Source of the DNA: Chloroflexota bacterium
GTDB lineage: Bacteria > Chloroflexota > UBA11872
Reading direction: 5' to 3'
Length of the DNA stretch: 64,000 bases
Assembly: GCA_022820025.1 (NCBI GenBank)
Contig: JAJEGF010000030.1
Location: 62,001 to 126,000 of the forward strand
A model generated the notes under the pieces. The model had not been told where the DNA came from. It saw only the letters and a list, made by a program, of their open reading frames with translations, and searched no databases. Position 1 is the first letter of the stretch, and each line of letters starts with the position of its first letter. A program made the translations under genes and the position numbers. Positions 8,836 through 18,922 of the stretch are shown piece by piece.

Positions 8836-9639
8836 ATGTTCGCCTTTGACATCTCAACTCGATTCGCAGGCTCCACCCTGCTCTTCCGGTCACTGTCGCT
8901 GGACGACGCGCTCGCGGCGCTGGCGCAAACCGAACTGACGTACGTGGATCTGTGGGCCACGCCGGGCGTGCTTGAGCACGTGAATCCCTTGAGCGATTCC
9001 GCGGATGAGGTGAGGGTTCGCGTGGAAGACCACGATCTCCGGCCCTCATCGATCTCGGCGTACGCCACGTTTGGAAGCGACCTGGTCGCACGGCTGGAGT
9101 TCGCGGCGGCCATTGGCGCCCCGTTGGTAATAGGGACCGCGCCGGTGCGCGAGTACGAACGGCGTGAGGCCGCCGACGACGTGCGGGCGCTGGGCCGCGC
9201 CGCGCAGGACCTGGGCGTGACCCTGGCGCTGGCCAACCAGGTTGGCACCTGGCTTGACGAGCCTTCCGAAATCGCCAGCTTCCTGGACGACGTGGGACAT
9301 CCACGCGTGCAACTGAGCCTCACCCCGCCGCACGCACGGTTGGCCAGTACCACGGTGCGCGCCGTAGCCGACGCCGCCGACGGCCGCGTGGGCCATACGT
9401 GTCTCTGGAGCGTCAGTCCCGCCATGCTCGACGCGGACAATCTGGGCCCTGCCGAGGACCAGGCGCCGGGCCACGGCACGGTCGATTTCCGCGCGCTGAC
9501 CTCCATGCTCGACGAGCGCAATTACTTCGGCATGTTCACGTTCATCTGGGGCAGCACGGAGAACGTGCCGCCCGAGCAGACCGTGGCCGCCATCGCCGCC
9601 GCCCGTGCTCACGTGCTCGACGTTTCCACCCCATCCTGA
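8836..9639 (+). CDS. Xylose-isomerase-like TIM-barrel protein (sugar phosphate isomerase/epimerase family)
   Basis: About 267 residues with the repeat pattern of AP-endonuclease-2/xylose-isomerase TIM barrels: FRSLSLDDALAALAQTELTYVDLWA, LEFAAAIGAPLVIGTAP, DDVRALGRAAQDLGVTLALANQ, and VDFRALTSMLDERNYFGMFTFIW near the end. The acidic and histidine metal ligands of well-behaved family members are largely absent, so it may be a diverged or non-metal member. The track begins at TTG 8812; I prefer the ATG at 8836 (MFAFDISTRFAGS), but neither has a strong ribosome binding site. It is a monocistronic-looking gene between the HTH/MBL gene and the cytochrome oxidase operon. Substrate not known. Confidence 0.7.
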   Translation: MFAFDISTRFAGSTLLFRSLSLDDALAALAQTELTYVDLWATPGVLEHVNPLSDSADEVRVRVEDHDLRPSSISAYATFGSDLVARLEFAAAIGAPLVIGTAPVREYERREAADDVRALGRAAQDLGVTLALANQVGTWLDEPSEIASFLDDVGHPRVQLSLTPPHARLASTTVRAVADAADGRVGHTCLWSVSPAMLDADNLGPAEDQAPGHGTVDFRALTSMLDERNYFGMFTFIWGSTENVPPEQTVAAIAAARAHVLDVSTPS

Positions 9640-9798
9640 GTTCACCGGGTCGGCGCCGCGAACATGGGGTGCGTTTAGCCCTCGTGCTACGCTAGCCGCC
9701 GCCCACGAGATTGTGAAACGGTGCACAAAGCCCGGCAAAGCGTGACTCGCGCAGACAGGGACGAGACCCGTCCCATTCAAGGGCGTCGCAGTACACCA

Positions 9799-10803
9799 TT
9801 GACTCGTAACCGCCGCATCTACGCCGCGCTCCTGGTTCCCGCCTTGGCCTTGGCCGTGGCCGCCTGTGGCGTCACCCCTCAGACCACGCTCGAACCCACC
9901 ACCGAAGCGGCCCGCACCGCGCGCGACCTGCTCATGTTCGTCTTCTGGGCCATGGTGGTCACCTTCGTGCTGGTGGAAGGCGCGCTGCTCTATTGCCTCA
10001 TCCGCTTCCGCCGCCGCAGCGGCGACGGTATCCCCGCCCAGACCCACGGCAACACCCCGCTTGAAATTGGCTGGACCATTGCACCGGCCATCCTGGTCGT
10101 GGTGATCGTCGTGCTCACTGTTCCGGCAATCTTCTCCAACGCACGCGCGGCCAGCCCGGACGCCCTGCAGGTTCGCGCCATCGGCCACCAGTGGTGGTTT
10201 GAGTTTCAGTACCCCGACATCGGGGTGGTGACCGCCAACGAATTGCACCTGCCCGTTGGCCGCGACGTGGAGATTCAGCTCGAAAGCAACGACGTGCTGC
10301 ACAGCTTCTGGGTCCCGAGCCTGCGCGGAAAGCTGGACATGGTGCCGGGCCGCGACAACAAGTTCACCATCAAGCCCGAAGTCACCGGCACCTTCCCCGG
10401 TCAGTGCGCCGAGTTCTGCGGAACGGCCCACGCGCTCATGAAGTTCTATGTGGTCGTGGAGACGCAGGCCGAATTCACCGCCTGGGCCGAGACCCAACGC
10501 GCCGAGCGCGTTCCACCCGCAAGTGACCTGGCCAGGCAAGGTGAAGAGACGCTGACCCTCGGCGGCTGCGTCGCGTGTCACACCATTCGCGGCACCGACT
10601 CGGCGGGCATCCTGGGTCCGGACCTGACCCACATCGGCGGCCGCCAGCACATCGCCGCCGGCCTCCTGGAGAACACGCCCGAGAACATGCGCGCTTGGTT
10701 GAGCGATCCGCAGGGCGTCAAGCCCGGCAACACCATGGTGATTCCCGAACTGACCACCGAGCAGCTTGACGCGCTGGTGGCCTACATGCAGGGCCTAAAA
10801 TAG
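9799..10803 (+). CDS. ctaC: Cytochrome c oxidase subunit II with fused cytochrome c domain (caa3 type)
   Basis: Electron-entry subunit of an aa3-type haem-copper oxidase. A lipoprotein signal (LTRNRRIYAALLVPALALAVAACG, lipobox AVAAC) is followed by two transmembrane helices (about residues 45-70 and 85-110). Then comes the CuA cupredoxin domain with QWWFEFQYPDIG and the CuA ligands GQCAEFCGTAHALMKF. The C-terminal extension carries a haem c site, CVACH, with a distal Met probably in GNTMVIPE, which makes this a caa3 enzyme that can take electrons directly from cytochrome c. The track start is GTG 9721; I moved it to TTG 9799, where the lipoprotein signal begins. First gene of ctaCDEFG. Confidence 0.95.
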   Translation: MTRNRRIYAALLVPALALAVAACGVTPQTTLEPTTEAARTARDLLMFVFWAMVVTFVLVEGALLYCLIRFRRRSGDGIPAQTHGNTPLEIGWTIAPAILVVVIVVLTVPAIFSNARAASPDALQVRAIGHQWWFEFQYPDIGVVTANELHLPVGRDVEIQLESNDVLHSFWVPSLRGKLDMVPGRDNKFTIKPEVTGTFPGQCAEFCGTAHALMKFYVVVETQAEFTAWAETQRAERVPPASDLARQGEETLTLGGCVACHTIRGTDSAGILGPDLTHIGGRQHIAAGLLENTPENMRAWLSDPQGVKPGNTMVIPELTTEQLDALVAYMQGLK

Positions 10804-10851
10804 GTATGCGCGCGCGACGCGGCCCACAGACGCCGCACGGAGGGTGACCGG

Positions 10852-12684
10852 ATGGCGACGGTAACGGCGACCGCCCCTGACACCCGTACGTTTGCCGGAA
10901 CGGCCTGGAGTTGGATCACCACGGTCGACCACAAGCGCATCGCCGTGCTCTACCTGGTCACCTCGCTCGCCTTCTTCATGCTCGGCGGGCTCGAAGCCCT
11001 GCTCATGCGCCTGCAGCTGGCCACGCCGGAGGCCGACGTCGTGTCGGCCGAGCGGTTCACCGAACTGTTCACCATGCACGGCACCACCATGGTGTTCCTG
11101 GCGCTCATGCCGCTCAGCGCGGCCTTCTTCAACCTGCTGGTGCCACTGATGATTGGCGCCCGCGATGTGGCCTTCCCGCGCCTGAACGCCCTCAGCTACT
11201 GGATTTACCTCTTCGGCGGCATCTTCATGAACATCAGCTTCGTCGCCGGCGGCGCGCCCAACGCCGGTTGGTTCGGCTACGCGCCGCTCACCGACACGGC
11301 CTTTGAAGCCACCCACGCCATCGACTTCTGGGCCTTCGGCCTCCAGATCCTGGGCGTCTCCTCGATCCTGGCCTCGATCAACTTCATCGTCACCATCATC
11401 AACATGCGTGCGCCGGGCATGACCCTGAACCGCATGCCCATGTTCGTCTGGATGAGCATGATCACGGCCTTCCTGATCATCTTCGCCTTCCCGGCCATCA
11501 CCATCGGCCTCGTCCTGTTGATCTTCGACCGCTACATAGAAACCAGCTTTTTCATTCCCGAAGGCGGCGGCGACCCCGTGCTCTGGCAGCACCTGTTCTG
11601 GGTCTTCGGTCACCCCGAGGTCTACATCCTCATCCTGCCGGCCATGGGCATCGTCTCCGAAATCCTGCCCACCTACTCGCGCAAGCCCCTATTCGGCTAC
11701 GCGGTCGTGGCCTACTCCGGAGCGGCCATCGCCCTGGTCGGCTTCGGCGTCTGGACGCACCACATGTTCACGGTCGGCCTGGGACCCATCGCCGACACCG
11801 CCTTCGCAATCTCCACCATGGCCATCGCCGTGCCCACTGGCGTCAAGATATTCAACTGGATCGCCACGCTTTACGGCGGCTCCATCAGCTTCAAATCGCC
11901 CATGTTGTTCGCCGTGGGCATGGTCTCCATGTTCATCATCGGCGGGCTCAGCGGCGTCATGCTCGGGTCGCCGCCCATCGACGCACAGGTGCAGGACACC
12001 TACTTCGTGGTCGCCCACCTGCACTACGTGCTGTTTGGCGGCACCGTGTTTGGCTTGTTCGGGGGCATCTACCACTGGTTCCCCAAGTTCACCGGCCGCT
12101 TCATGCACGACGGCTGGGGCAAGGTGCACTGGCTGCTGATGCTGATCGGATTCAACCTGACGTTCCTGCCTCAGCACATGCTCGGTATCGACGGCATGCC
12201 CCGCCGCGTGCACACCTACGCCGCCGACATGGGCTTCGACCTCTGGAACATGATGTCCACGGTCGGCTCCCTCATGATCGGGTTCTCGTTCCTGATCTTC
12301 ATCATCAACGCCCTGCGCTCCATCCGTCACGGCGAACCGTCCGGCAGCGATCCCTGGGACGGCGGCACCTTGGAGTGGACGATTCCCTCGCCGCCGCCCG
12401 TCTACAACTTCGCGCACATTCCGATCGTTGACAGCCGTTACCCCGCCTGGGACATCAAGCGCGGCGGCGGTCACACCGGCGCGGTGGCCACGGCTCCTGA
12501 GGCTGACGCCGAAGCCGACGAGCCGGACATCCACATGCCCAACCCCTCCTACTGGCCCATCGTCATGGCCGCCGGCATGGTGCTGGCCGCCTGTGGCCTG
12601 ATCTTCCACCAGGCATTCATCCTGCTGGGCGCGGTCCTCTTCGCCATTTCGCTGATCGGCTGGATCGAGGAACCCGCCGGATGA
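10852..12684 (+). CDS. ctaD: Cytochrome c oxidase subunit I
   Basis: Catalytic haem a/a3-CuB subunit, 610 residues and about twelve transmembrane helices. Visible ligands and channels: low-spin haem His in MHGTTMVFLALMP; CuB His and cross-linked Tyr in WVFGHPEVYILILPAMG; the CuB His pair in VWTHHMFTVG; haem a3 and a His in VVAHLHYVLFGG. The N-terminus (TFAGTAWSWITTVDHKRIAVLYL) and the length fit A-type oxidases. It sits 48 bp after ctaC and its stop overlaps the ctaE ATG by four bases. A polar tail after residue about 555 (EADAEADEPDIHMPNP) precedes two extra hydrophobic segments, possibly a small fused subunit-IV-like hairpin. Confidence 0.98.
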   Translation: MATVTATAPDTRTFAGTAWSWITTVDHKRIAVLYLVTSLAFFMLGGLEALLMRLQLATPEADVVSAERFTELFTMHGTTMVFLALMPLSAAFFNLLVPLMIGARDVAFPRLNALSYWIYLFGGIFMNISFVAGGAPNAGWFGYAPLTDTAFEATHAIDFWAFGLQILGVSSILASINFIVTIINMRAPGMTLNRMPMFVWMSMITAFLIIFAFPAITIGLVLLIFDRYIETSFFIPEGGGDPVLWQHLFWVFGHPEVYILILPAMGIVSEILPTYSRKPLFGYAVVAYSGAAIALVGFGVWTHHMFTVGLGPIADTAFAISTMAIAVPTGVKIFNWIATLYGGSISFKSPMLFAVGMVSMFIIGGLSGVMLGSPPIDAQVQDTYFVVAHLHYVLFGGTVFGLFGGIYHWFPKFTGRFMHDGWGKVHWLLMLIGFNLTFLPQHMLGIDGMPRRVHTYAADMGFDLWNMMSTVGSLMIGFSFLIFIINALRSIRHGEPSGSDPWDGGTLEWTIPSPPPVYNFAHIPIVDSRYPAWDIKRGGGHTGAVATAPEADAEADEPDIHMPNPSYWPIVMAAGMVLAACGLIFHQAFILLGAVLFAISLIGWIEEPAG

Positions 12685-13277
12685 CCGCCGAGGCTCACGC
12701 CCACCACGAGGAGCACCACTCCTCCACCGGCCTCGACAACCGCAAGCTCGGCATGTGGGCCTTCCTGGGCTCCGAGACCATGTTCTTCGGCAGCCTGATC
12801 CTGGTCATGCTCATCAACAAGCACAACACGCTGGGCGGACCGGGTCAGGAAGTGCTGGACCTGGTCCTCACCTCGTTCACCACCTTCGTGCTGCTGACCA
12901 GCAGTCTTGCCATGGTGCTGTCGTTGGCCGCGTTCCGGAACGGCTCGCTGCTCTGGGGCCGCATCTGGCTCGGAATGGTCATGCTGATGGGGCTGATCTT
13001 CCTCGGCGGGCAGGTCTACGAGTTCACCGAGTTCGTAACCCACAAGCACCTCACCCCCTCCACCAACCTCTTCGGCGCCTCCTTCTACACCCTGGTCGGC
13101 TTCCACGGCGCCCACGTCGGCATCGGGGTCCTCTGGCTCGGCACCGTGTTGGCCTATTCCTGGCGCGGCCGCTTTCAGCCCGGCATGGACATGTGGGGCA
13201 TCGAGCTGGTCGGGCTGTACTGGCACTTCGTGGACCTGGTCTGGGTCGCCATCTTCACCCTCATCTACCTGATCTGA
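12681..13277 (+). CDS. ctaE: Cytochrome c oxidase subunit III
   Basis: Five-helix, 198-residue subunit III of the caa3 oxidase. The His-rich N-terminus (MTAEAHAHHEEHHSST) leads into LGMWAFLGSETMFFGSLILVMLI, the family signature of helix 1, and GASFYTLVGFHGAHVGIGVLWLG matches the conserved helix containing the HGAHV motif. The C-terminus GIELVGLYWHFVDLVWVAIFTLIYLI is diagnostic (the YWHFVDxVW motif). The ATG overlaps the ctaD stop (ATGA), and its own TGA shares one base with the ATG of ctaF, so the subunits are translationally coupled. Confidence 0.97.
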   Translation: MTAEAHAHHEEHHSSTGLDNRKLGMWAFLGSETMFFGSLILVMLINKHNTLGGPGQEVLDLVLTSFTTFVLLTSSLAMVLSLAAFRNGSLLWGRIWLGMVMLMGLIFLGGQVYEFTEFVTHKHLTPSTNLFGASFYTLVGFHGAHVGIGVLWLGTVLAYSWRGRFQPGMDMWGIELVGLYWHFVDLVWVAIFTLIYLI

Positions 13278-13627
13278 TGAGCGACACCCACGCCGCGCAC
13301 GGCGGCCACGGCGACGACATGGCGCACGACGCCGAGCATCGCCACGGCTACACCAAGTACCTCGTCGTCGGCGTCATCCTCACCGTCATCACCATCGTCG
13401 AGATCATGATTCCCAGCATCCCCGCCATCGCCGACGCCTTCACCCGCCCCGGGGTGGTGGGCTCGCTGCTGGTGCTCTCGTTCGCCAAGGGCGCGGGCGT
13501 GGTCGCCTACTACATGCACTTGCGGGACGACAACCGCCTGTTCACCGCGCTGTTCATGTTCCCCTTCAGCATCGCCTCCATGATCGTGCTGATCCTCTTC
13601 CTCTTTTTCTCGCTGACGGGCGGCTAG
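13277..13627 (+). CDS. ctaF: Cytochrome c oxidase subunit IV (prokaryotic type)
   Basis: The ORF track shows this only as the tail of a longer spurious frame (12755-13627). The real gene begins at the ATG at 13277, which overlaps the ctaE TGA by one base (TGATG). The 116-residue product has a His/Asp-rich leader (MSDTHAAHGGHGDDMAHDAEHRHG) and three hydrophobic helices: YLVVGVILTVITIVEIMI, VVGSLLVLSFAKGAGVVAYYMHL and FMFPFSIASMIVLILFLFF. The AKGAGVVAYYMHL pattern is typical of prokaryotic Cox4 (COX4_pro, caa3_CtaG-linked). It is a small structural subunit of the oxidase in the membrane. Confidence 0.93.
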   Translation: MSDTHAAHGGHGDDMAHDAEHRHGYTKYLVVGVILTVITIVEIMIPSIPAIADAFTRPGVVGSLLVLSFAKGAGVVAYYMHLRDDNRLFTALFMFPFSIASMIVLILFLFFSLTGG

Positions 13628-13714
13628 GCTGGAAGGTAGGAGCTAGCGCGCACTGCCATCGCTGGCAAGCGCGGCGTTGCGATCAGCCAACACGGTAGGT
13701 GAGGAAGCGTTGAA

Positions 13715-14506
13715 GTGACCTTCTACCTCATCCCTGAAATCACGCTGGGCGTCGTGGTGCTGGTCGGCGCCTACGCCTACGCCGTCAGTCCCTGGAACCC
13801 GGACAGGCCGGGACGTGTCGGCCCGTGGCGCGTCAGCCTCTTTGTGATCGGGGCGGCAATCTTCTTCGCGGCCCTGCACCCGCCCATCGACACCCTCAGC
13901 GCCGAGTTCTTCAGCATTCACATGGTCCAGCACCTGATGGTGACCTTCATGGCGCCGCCGCTGCTGCTGCTGGGCATCCCGGCCTGGATGGTGACGCCCC
14001 TGCTCCGCCGGCCAATGGTGCGCGTCGCCTTTCGCTGGATCACCCAGCCCCTGGTCGCCGGGCTCACCGGCGTCGCCGTGTTCTGGGGCTGGCATCTGCC
14101 GACGCTCTACGAGGGCGCGCTGAACGACCGCATCATCCACGACGCGGCGCACGTGACCATGGTCGGCTCCGCGTTGCTGATGTGGTGGCCGGTGGTCAGC
14201 CGCGTCCCGGCCGCCCCCGCGGCCAGCGTGCCCATCCAGATGTTCTACCTGTTTCTGCTGACCCTGCCCTCGGGTCTGCTGAGTTCGCTCTTCGTCTTTG
14301 CCGGGGAACCCCTCTACCCGGCCTACCTGCTGGCCGCCGATCCCGGCGGCCTATCGGCCCTGGAGGACCAGCGGATCGGCGGTCTGATCATGAAGCTCGG
14401 CGGCACCCTCCTGCTCTGGACCGTCATCACCGTCAAGTTCTTCCGCTGGATGTCGCAGACGCCGGGCGAACGCGAACTGCTGGGTCGCGCCCCAAGAGGC
14501 GGCTAG
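13715..14506 (+). CDS. ctaG: Cytochrome c oxidase assembly factor CtaG (caa3 type)
   Basis: A seven-helix integral membrane protein of 263 residues, starting at a GTG. SIHMVQHLMVTFMAPPLLLLGIP is the CtaG family signature, and FWGWHLPTLYEGAL and HDAAHVTMVGSALLMWWPV carry further conserved histidines thought to handle copper delivery to CuB. GGLSALEDQRIGGLIMKLGGT near the C-terminus is also characteristic of the family. It ends the cta operon 88 bp after ctaF. Its stop region overlaps the convergent lipoprotein gene by four bases. Confidence 0.95.
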   Translation: MTFYLIPEITLGVVVLVGAYAYAVSPWNPDRPGRVGPWRVSLFVIGAAIFFAALHPPIDTLSAEFFSIHMVQHLMVTFMAPPLLLLGIPAWMVTPLLRRPMVRVAFRWITQPLVAGLTGVAVFWGWHLPTLYEGALNDRIIHDAAHVTMVGSALLMWWPVVSRVPAAPAASVPIQMFYLFLLTLPSGLLSSLFVFAGEPLYPAYLLAADPGGLSALEDQRIGGLIMKLGGTLLLWTVITVKFFRWMSQTPGERELLGRAPRGG

Positions 14507-14943
14507 CTACCGGACCCTGCCACGATGCTGGCCCGCGCGCCGCGCACTGCGTGGCCCGGCGTGGGATCCAACGCTTCGTACGTGCCCGGTTCCATGTCGG
14601 CTTCCAGGTAACCAGTCTGGCCCGGTCCGATCCGCGGCGAGTTGACCACGCCGCCCGGCAACCGGACCTCCAGGCTGTGCGTGTACGCGCCGATGTTGGT
14701 AATCGCAAATCGCACCCGCGGCGCGCTCGTGCGAATCACCGGCGGCAGAATTGCAAAGTCCCCGATCTGCACGGCCAGCTCCTCGCAAGTCGGCGGCGTA
14801 CAGGTCGTTTGCAGCGCCGTCACCGGATCCGGCGTGGGGTTCTCGATCACGGTCTGCATGGCGCCAACTTCACACGCGGCCAGTACGACAGCGACGGCGA
14901 CCAGTGCAATCAGACGCGGGGCAAGGGCGCGGGCTCGGGACAT
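14503..14943 (-). CDS. Lipoprotein with a cupredoxin-like domain missing copper ligands
   Basis: A 146-residue lipoprotein: MSRARALAPRLIALVAVAVVLAAC is a clear signal peptide with lipobox VLAAC. The body has a cupredoxin outline: ITNIGAYTHSLEVRLP matches the NxGxxxHxL strand and first copper His, and GTYEALDPTPGHAVRGARASIV matches the C-terminal loop normally written C-x3-G-H-x3-G-M. Here the Cys position is Asp and the Met position is Ala, while both His are kept. The track start is TTG 14982; the ATG at 14943 places the signal peptide at the N-terminus. It converges on ctaG with a four-base overlap. An oxidase-linked role is possible but inferred only from position. Confidence 0.65.
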   Translation of the reverse strand: MSRARALAPRLIALVAVAVVLAACEVGAMQTVIENPTPDPVTALQTTCTPPTCEELAVQIGDFAILPPVIRTSAPRVRFAITNIGAYTHSLEVRLPGGVVNSPRIGPGQTGYLEADMEPGTYEALDPTPGHAVRGARASIVAGSGS

Positions 14944-15069
14944 GCGGGGACAGCGATCCGTGGGGACTCGGGGCTGATTCAAAGCTTAGGGAAGCCCCCC
15001 ACCGCGCCGCAACACAATTGAGCGTGCCCGACAGTCAGCGCGTTGAAGCCAGAAACTGACCGACCCGTC

Positions 15070-15285
15070 TCAGGTCCAGAGCCTGTCTACGGCAACCAGC
15101 ACGCCGCCCAGTGCCGCGAGCAACACGATCAGCCGAATGGTCAAGCGCGTCTCGAGCGCGTGTAGATCCGCCTTCGTTGCGTAGTGCCGCAAAGTGCGAT
15201 CAAGCTCGTTGCGAAGTTCGCTGCGCTCATGGCGCAGTTCGCGTCGCAGGTCTTCCAGGGTCAACGGCCCGCTGTCCGCAGCCAT
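15070..15285 (-). CDS. Small coiled-coil protein with C-terminal membrane anchor
   Basis: A 71-residue hypothetical (97 from the first ATG at 15363). LTLEDLRRELRHERSELRNELDRTLRHYATKADLHALETRL is a heptad-like coiled coil, followed by one transmembrane segment, LIVLLAALGGVLVAVDRLW, at the extreme C-terminus. Such tail-anchored coiled-coil proteins are common in Chloroflexota and other bacteria and have no assigned role. I chose the ATG at 15285 because the upstream residues (GRFRGGDGVGV) look non-coding, but ATGs at 15321 and 15333 are also possible. Confidence 0.55.
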   Translation of the reverse strand: MAADSGPLTLEDLRRELRHERSELRNELDRTLRHYATKADLHALETRLTIRLIVLLAALGGVLVAVDRLWT

Positions 15286-15363
15286 TACACCAACTCCATC
15301 CCCGCCCCGAAACCGCCCCATCACTTCAGCCATTTTAGTTTCTGTCGCAGTACACAGTTGCAT

Positions 15364-15725
15364 CCGACCGGCGCAGAGTTACCCAGCCTCGTCCCGACTG
15401 AACTTCGCCTGCAACCAAGCCGACCTGTCGGCGTATACTCAGGTAAGCGGTGACTTGCGCACCGCTGGGTCGGACGATGCGACGCGCGGGCGTTTTCGGC
15501 ACAAGCGCCTACCGCTTCGACAGGCGAACCATCCCTGTCCTCTTTCCAAACGCAGCCGCGCGACATCAGGCCGTCGGGAAACGCGCACGCCCGCGCGGCG
15601 GGTCGTCGTGTGTCCTGAGCGGTGGCTATCCGGCGGGGATGAGGGTTAGATTCAGGGAGCGCCGGGCACCCAACGCGCCGCAAGCGCGTCGGGACTTGCC
15701 GTAGCAGGGGGATGGTGAATGATCC
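15364..15725. other. Leader region upstream of the sigma factor gene, no gene
   Basis: This 362-bp stretch has no convincing coding frame. Track ORFs here are Arg/Pro/Ser-rich shadows. It contains a -10-like TATACT at 15434-15439 and, just after it, a small perfect hairpin (stem 15446-15452 with 15460-15466, seven pairs, seven-nt loop). This suggests a leader of about 280 nt before the sigma gene. Nothing else stands out. Confidence 0.5.
15434..15439 (+). promoter_or_regulatory. Possible -10 element for the sigma factor gene
   Basis: TATACT is a 5/6 match to the TATAAT consensus in otherwise GC-rich sequence. No good -35 lies 16-18 bp upstream (gcaacc or tgcaac). The expected start is about seven bases before the small hairpin at 15446-15466. 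Confidence 0.3.
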
Positions 15726-16841
15726 GTGGCGGTTGAAGTCGCACTACATCTGAACGAGGAAACGCTCGAAAACGCCCTGGCCGAGCTTGTGGCCCTGGGC
15801 TCGGACCCGGGCTTTCTCAACAAGTCGGAACTCAAGAAAGTCCTGCCCGACGAGACCCACATCACGAAAGAAGTCGAGACCTGGTTCCGCATGCAGCTGG
15901 CCGAGGAAGAAATTGAGCTGCGCGACGAAGAACCGGAAGACACCGAAGGCAACGACGCCTCCAAGGTCACGACCATCCAGTCGCGACGGGAACGCGACCT
16001 GGAGCTCGAGTCCGCCAGCCAGGACACCGTTCGCAGCTACCTCAACGAGATTGGCCGAATCTCGCTGCTCACGGCCAAGGAAGAGGTCGACCTGGCGCAG
16101 CGCATTGAGCGGGGCGACGAGTCCGCCCGCGAACATCTCATCACGGCCAACCTGCGCCTGGTGGTGAGCGTGGCCAAGAAGTACACGGGCCACGGCATCC
16201 CGCTGCTCGACCTCGTCCAGGAGGGCAACGCCGGCCTGATGCGCGCCGCCGAGAAGTTCGACTGGCGTCGCGGCTACAAGTTCAGCACCTATGCCACCTG
16301 GTGGATTCGCCAGGCGGTTACCCGCGCCATCGCCGAGCAGAGCCGCACCATCCGGTTGCCGGTGCACGTGCACGAAAAACTCACCAAGTCCTACCGCGTG
16401 CAGCGCGACTTGCAACTGCGCCTGGGGCGTGAGCCGACCGACGACGAGATCGCCCACGAGATGGAGATGAGCGAAGAGCAGATCGGCGAACTCAAGCTCG
16501 CCGCCCGCCTGCCCATCTCCCTCGAAACGCCCATCGGCGAGGACGGCGACACCGAGATCGGACACCTCATCCCCGACGACGACGCCGTCGAGCCGGTCGA
16601 AGCCGCCACCTCCCAGATGCTGACCGAGCACCTCGAAGGCGTCCTGGAGATGCTGGATCCCCGCGAGCAGAAGATCCTGCGCATGCGTCACGGGCTCGAC
16701 GACGACACGCCCCGCACGCTCGACCAGGTCGGCCAGGAATTCGGGTTGACCCGCGAGCGCATTCGCCAGATCGAGTCCCAGGCCCTTCGCCGCCTGCGCC
16801 ACCCCCGCCTCGCCCGCAAGCTCAAGGACTTCCTGACCTAG
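15726..16841 (+). CDS. rpoD: RNA polymerase sigma-70 family factor (RpoD-like, probable primary sigma)
   Basis: 371 residues, starting at GTG. An acidic N-terminal region (about 1-95) precedes region 1.2 ([29 protein letters not shown]). Regions 2.1-2.4 follow: [62 protein letters not shown], which includes the -10 recognition helix. Region 3 is [13 protein letters not shown], and region 4 is [30 protein letters not shown], the -35 binding helix-turn-helix. All are close to the primary-sigma consensus. The extended region 1.1 and non-conserved region of E. coli sigma70 are absent, as in other group 1/2 sigmas of this size. RpoD versus a group-2 factor cannot be settled without the rest of the genome. 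Confidence 0.92.
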   Translation: MAVEVALHLNEETLENALAELVALGSDPGFLNKSELKKVLPDETHITKEVETWFRMQLAEEEIELRDEEPEDTEGNDASKVTTIQSRRERDLELESASQDTVRSYLNEIGRISLLTAKEEVDLAQRIERGDESAREHLITANLRLVVSVAKKYTGHGIPLLDLVQEGNAGLMRAAEKFDWRRGYKFSTYATWWIRQAVTRAIAEQSRTIRLPVHVHEKLTKSYRVQRDLQLRLGREPTDDEIAHEMEMSEEQIGELKLAARLPISLETPIGEDGDTEIGHLIPDDDAVEPVEAATSQMLTEHLEGVLEMLDPREQKILRMRHGLDDDTPRTLDQVGQEFGLTRERIRQIESQALRRLRHPRLARKLKDFLT

Positions 16842-16867
16842 GCATCCGCGGTATCGACTGACGCAGC

Positions 16868-16898
16868 AAGCCCCGCCGGCCGCAGGCCGGCGGGGCTT
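16868..16898. terminator. Bidirectional intrinsic-type hairpin between sigma gene and groL
   Basis: AAGCCCCGCCGGCC - GCA - GGCCGGCGGGGCTT: a perfect 14-bp stem with a three-base loop between two convergent genes. The AA/TT ends give short U-tracts in either direction. It is very likely a shared transcription terminator. Confidence 0.88.
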
Positions 16899-16921
16899 GA
16901 GAGTTTCCAGGTGGGTGCGGG

Positions 16922-18922
<2,001 letters not shown>

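Noticed and set aside
12755-13276. First two-thirds of the 290-residue plus ORF
   Set aside because: Arg/His-rich shadow of ctaE; only the part after the ATG at 13277 is the real subunit IV gene.
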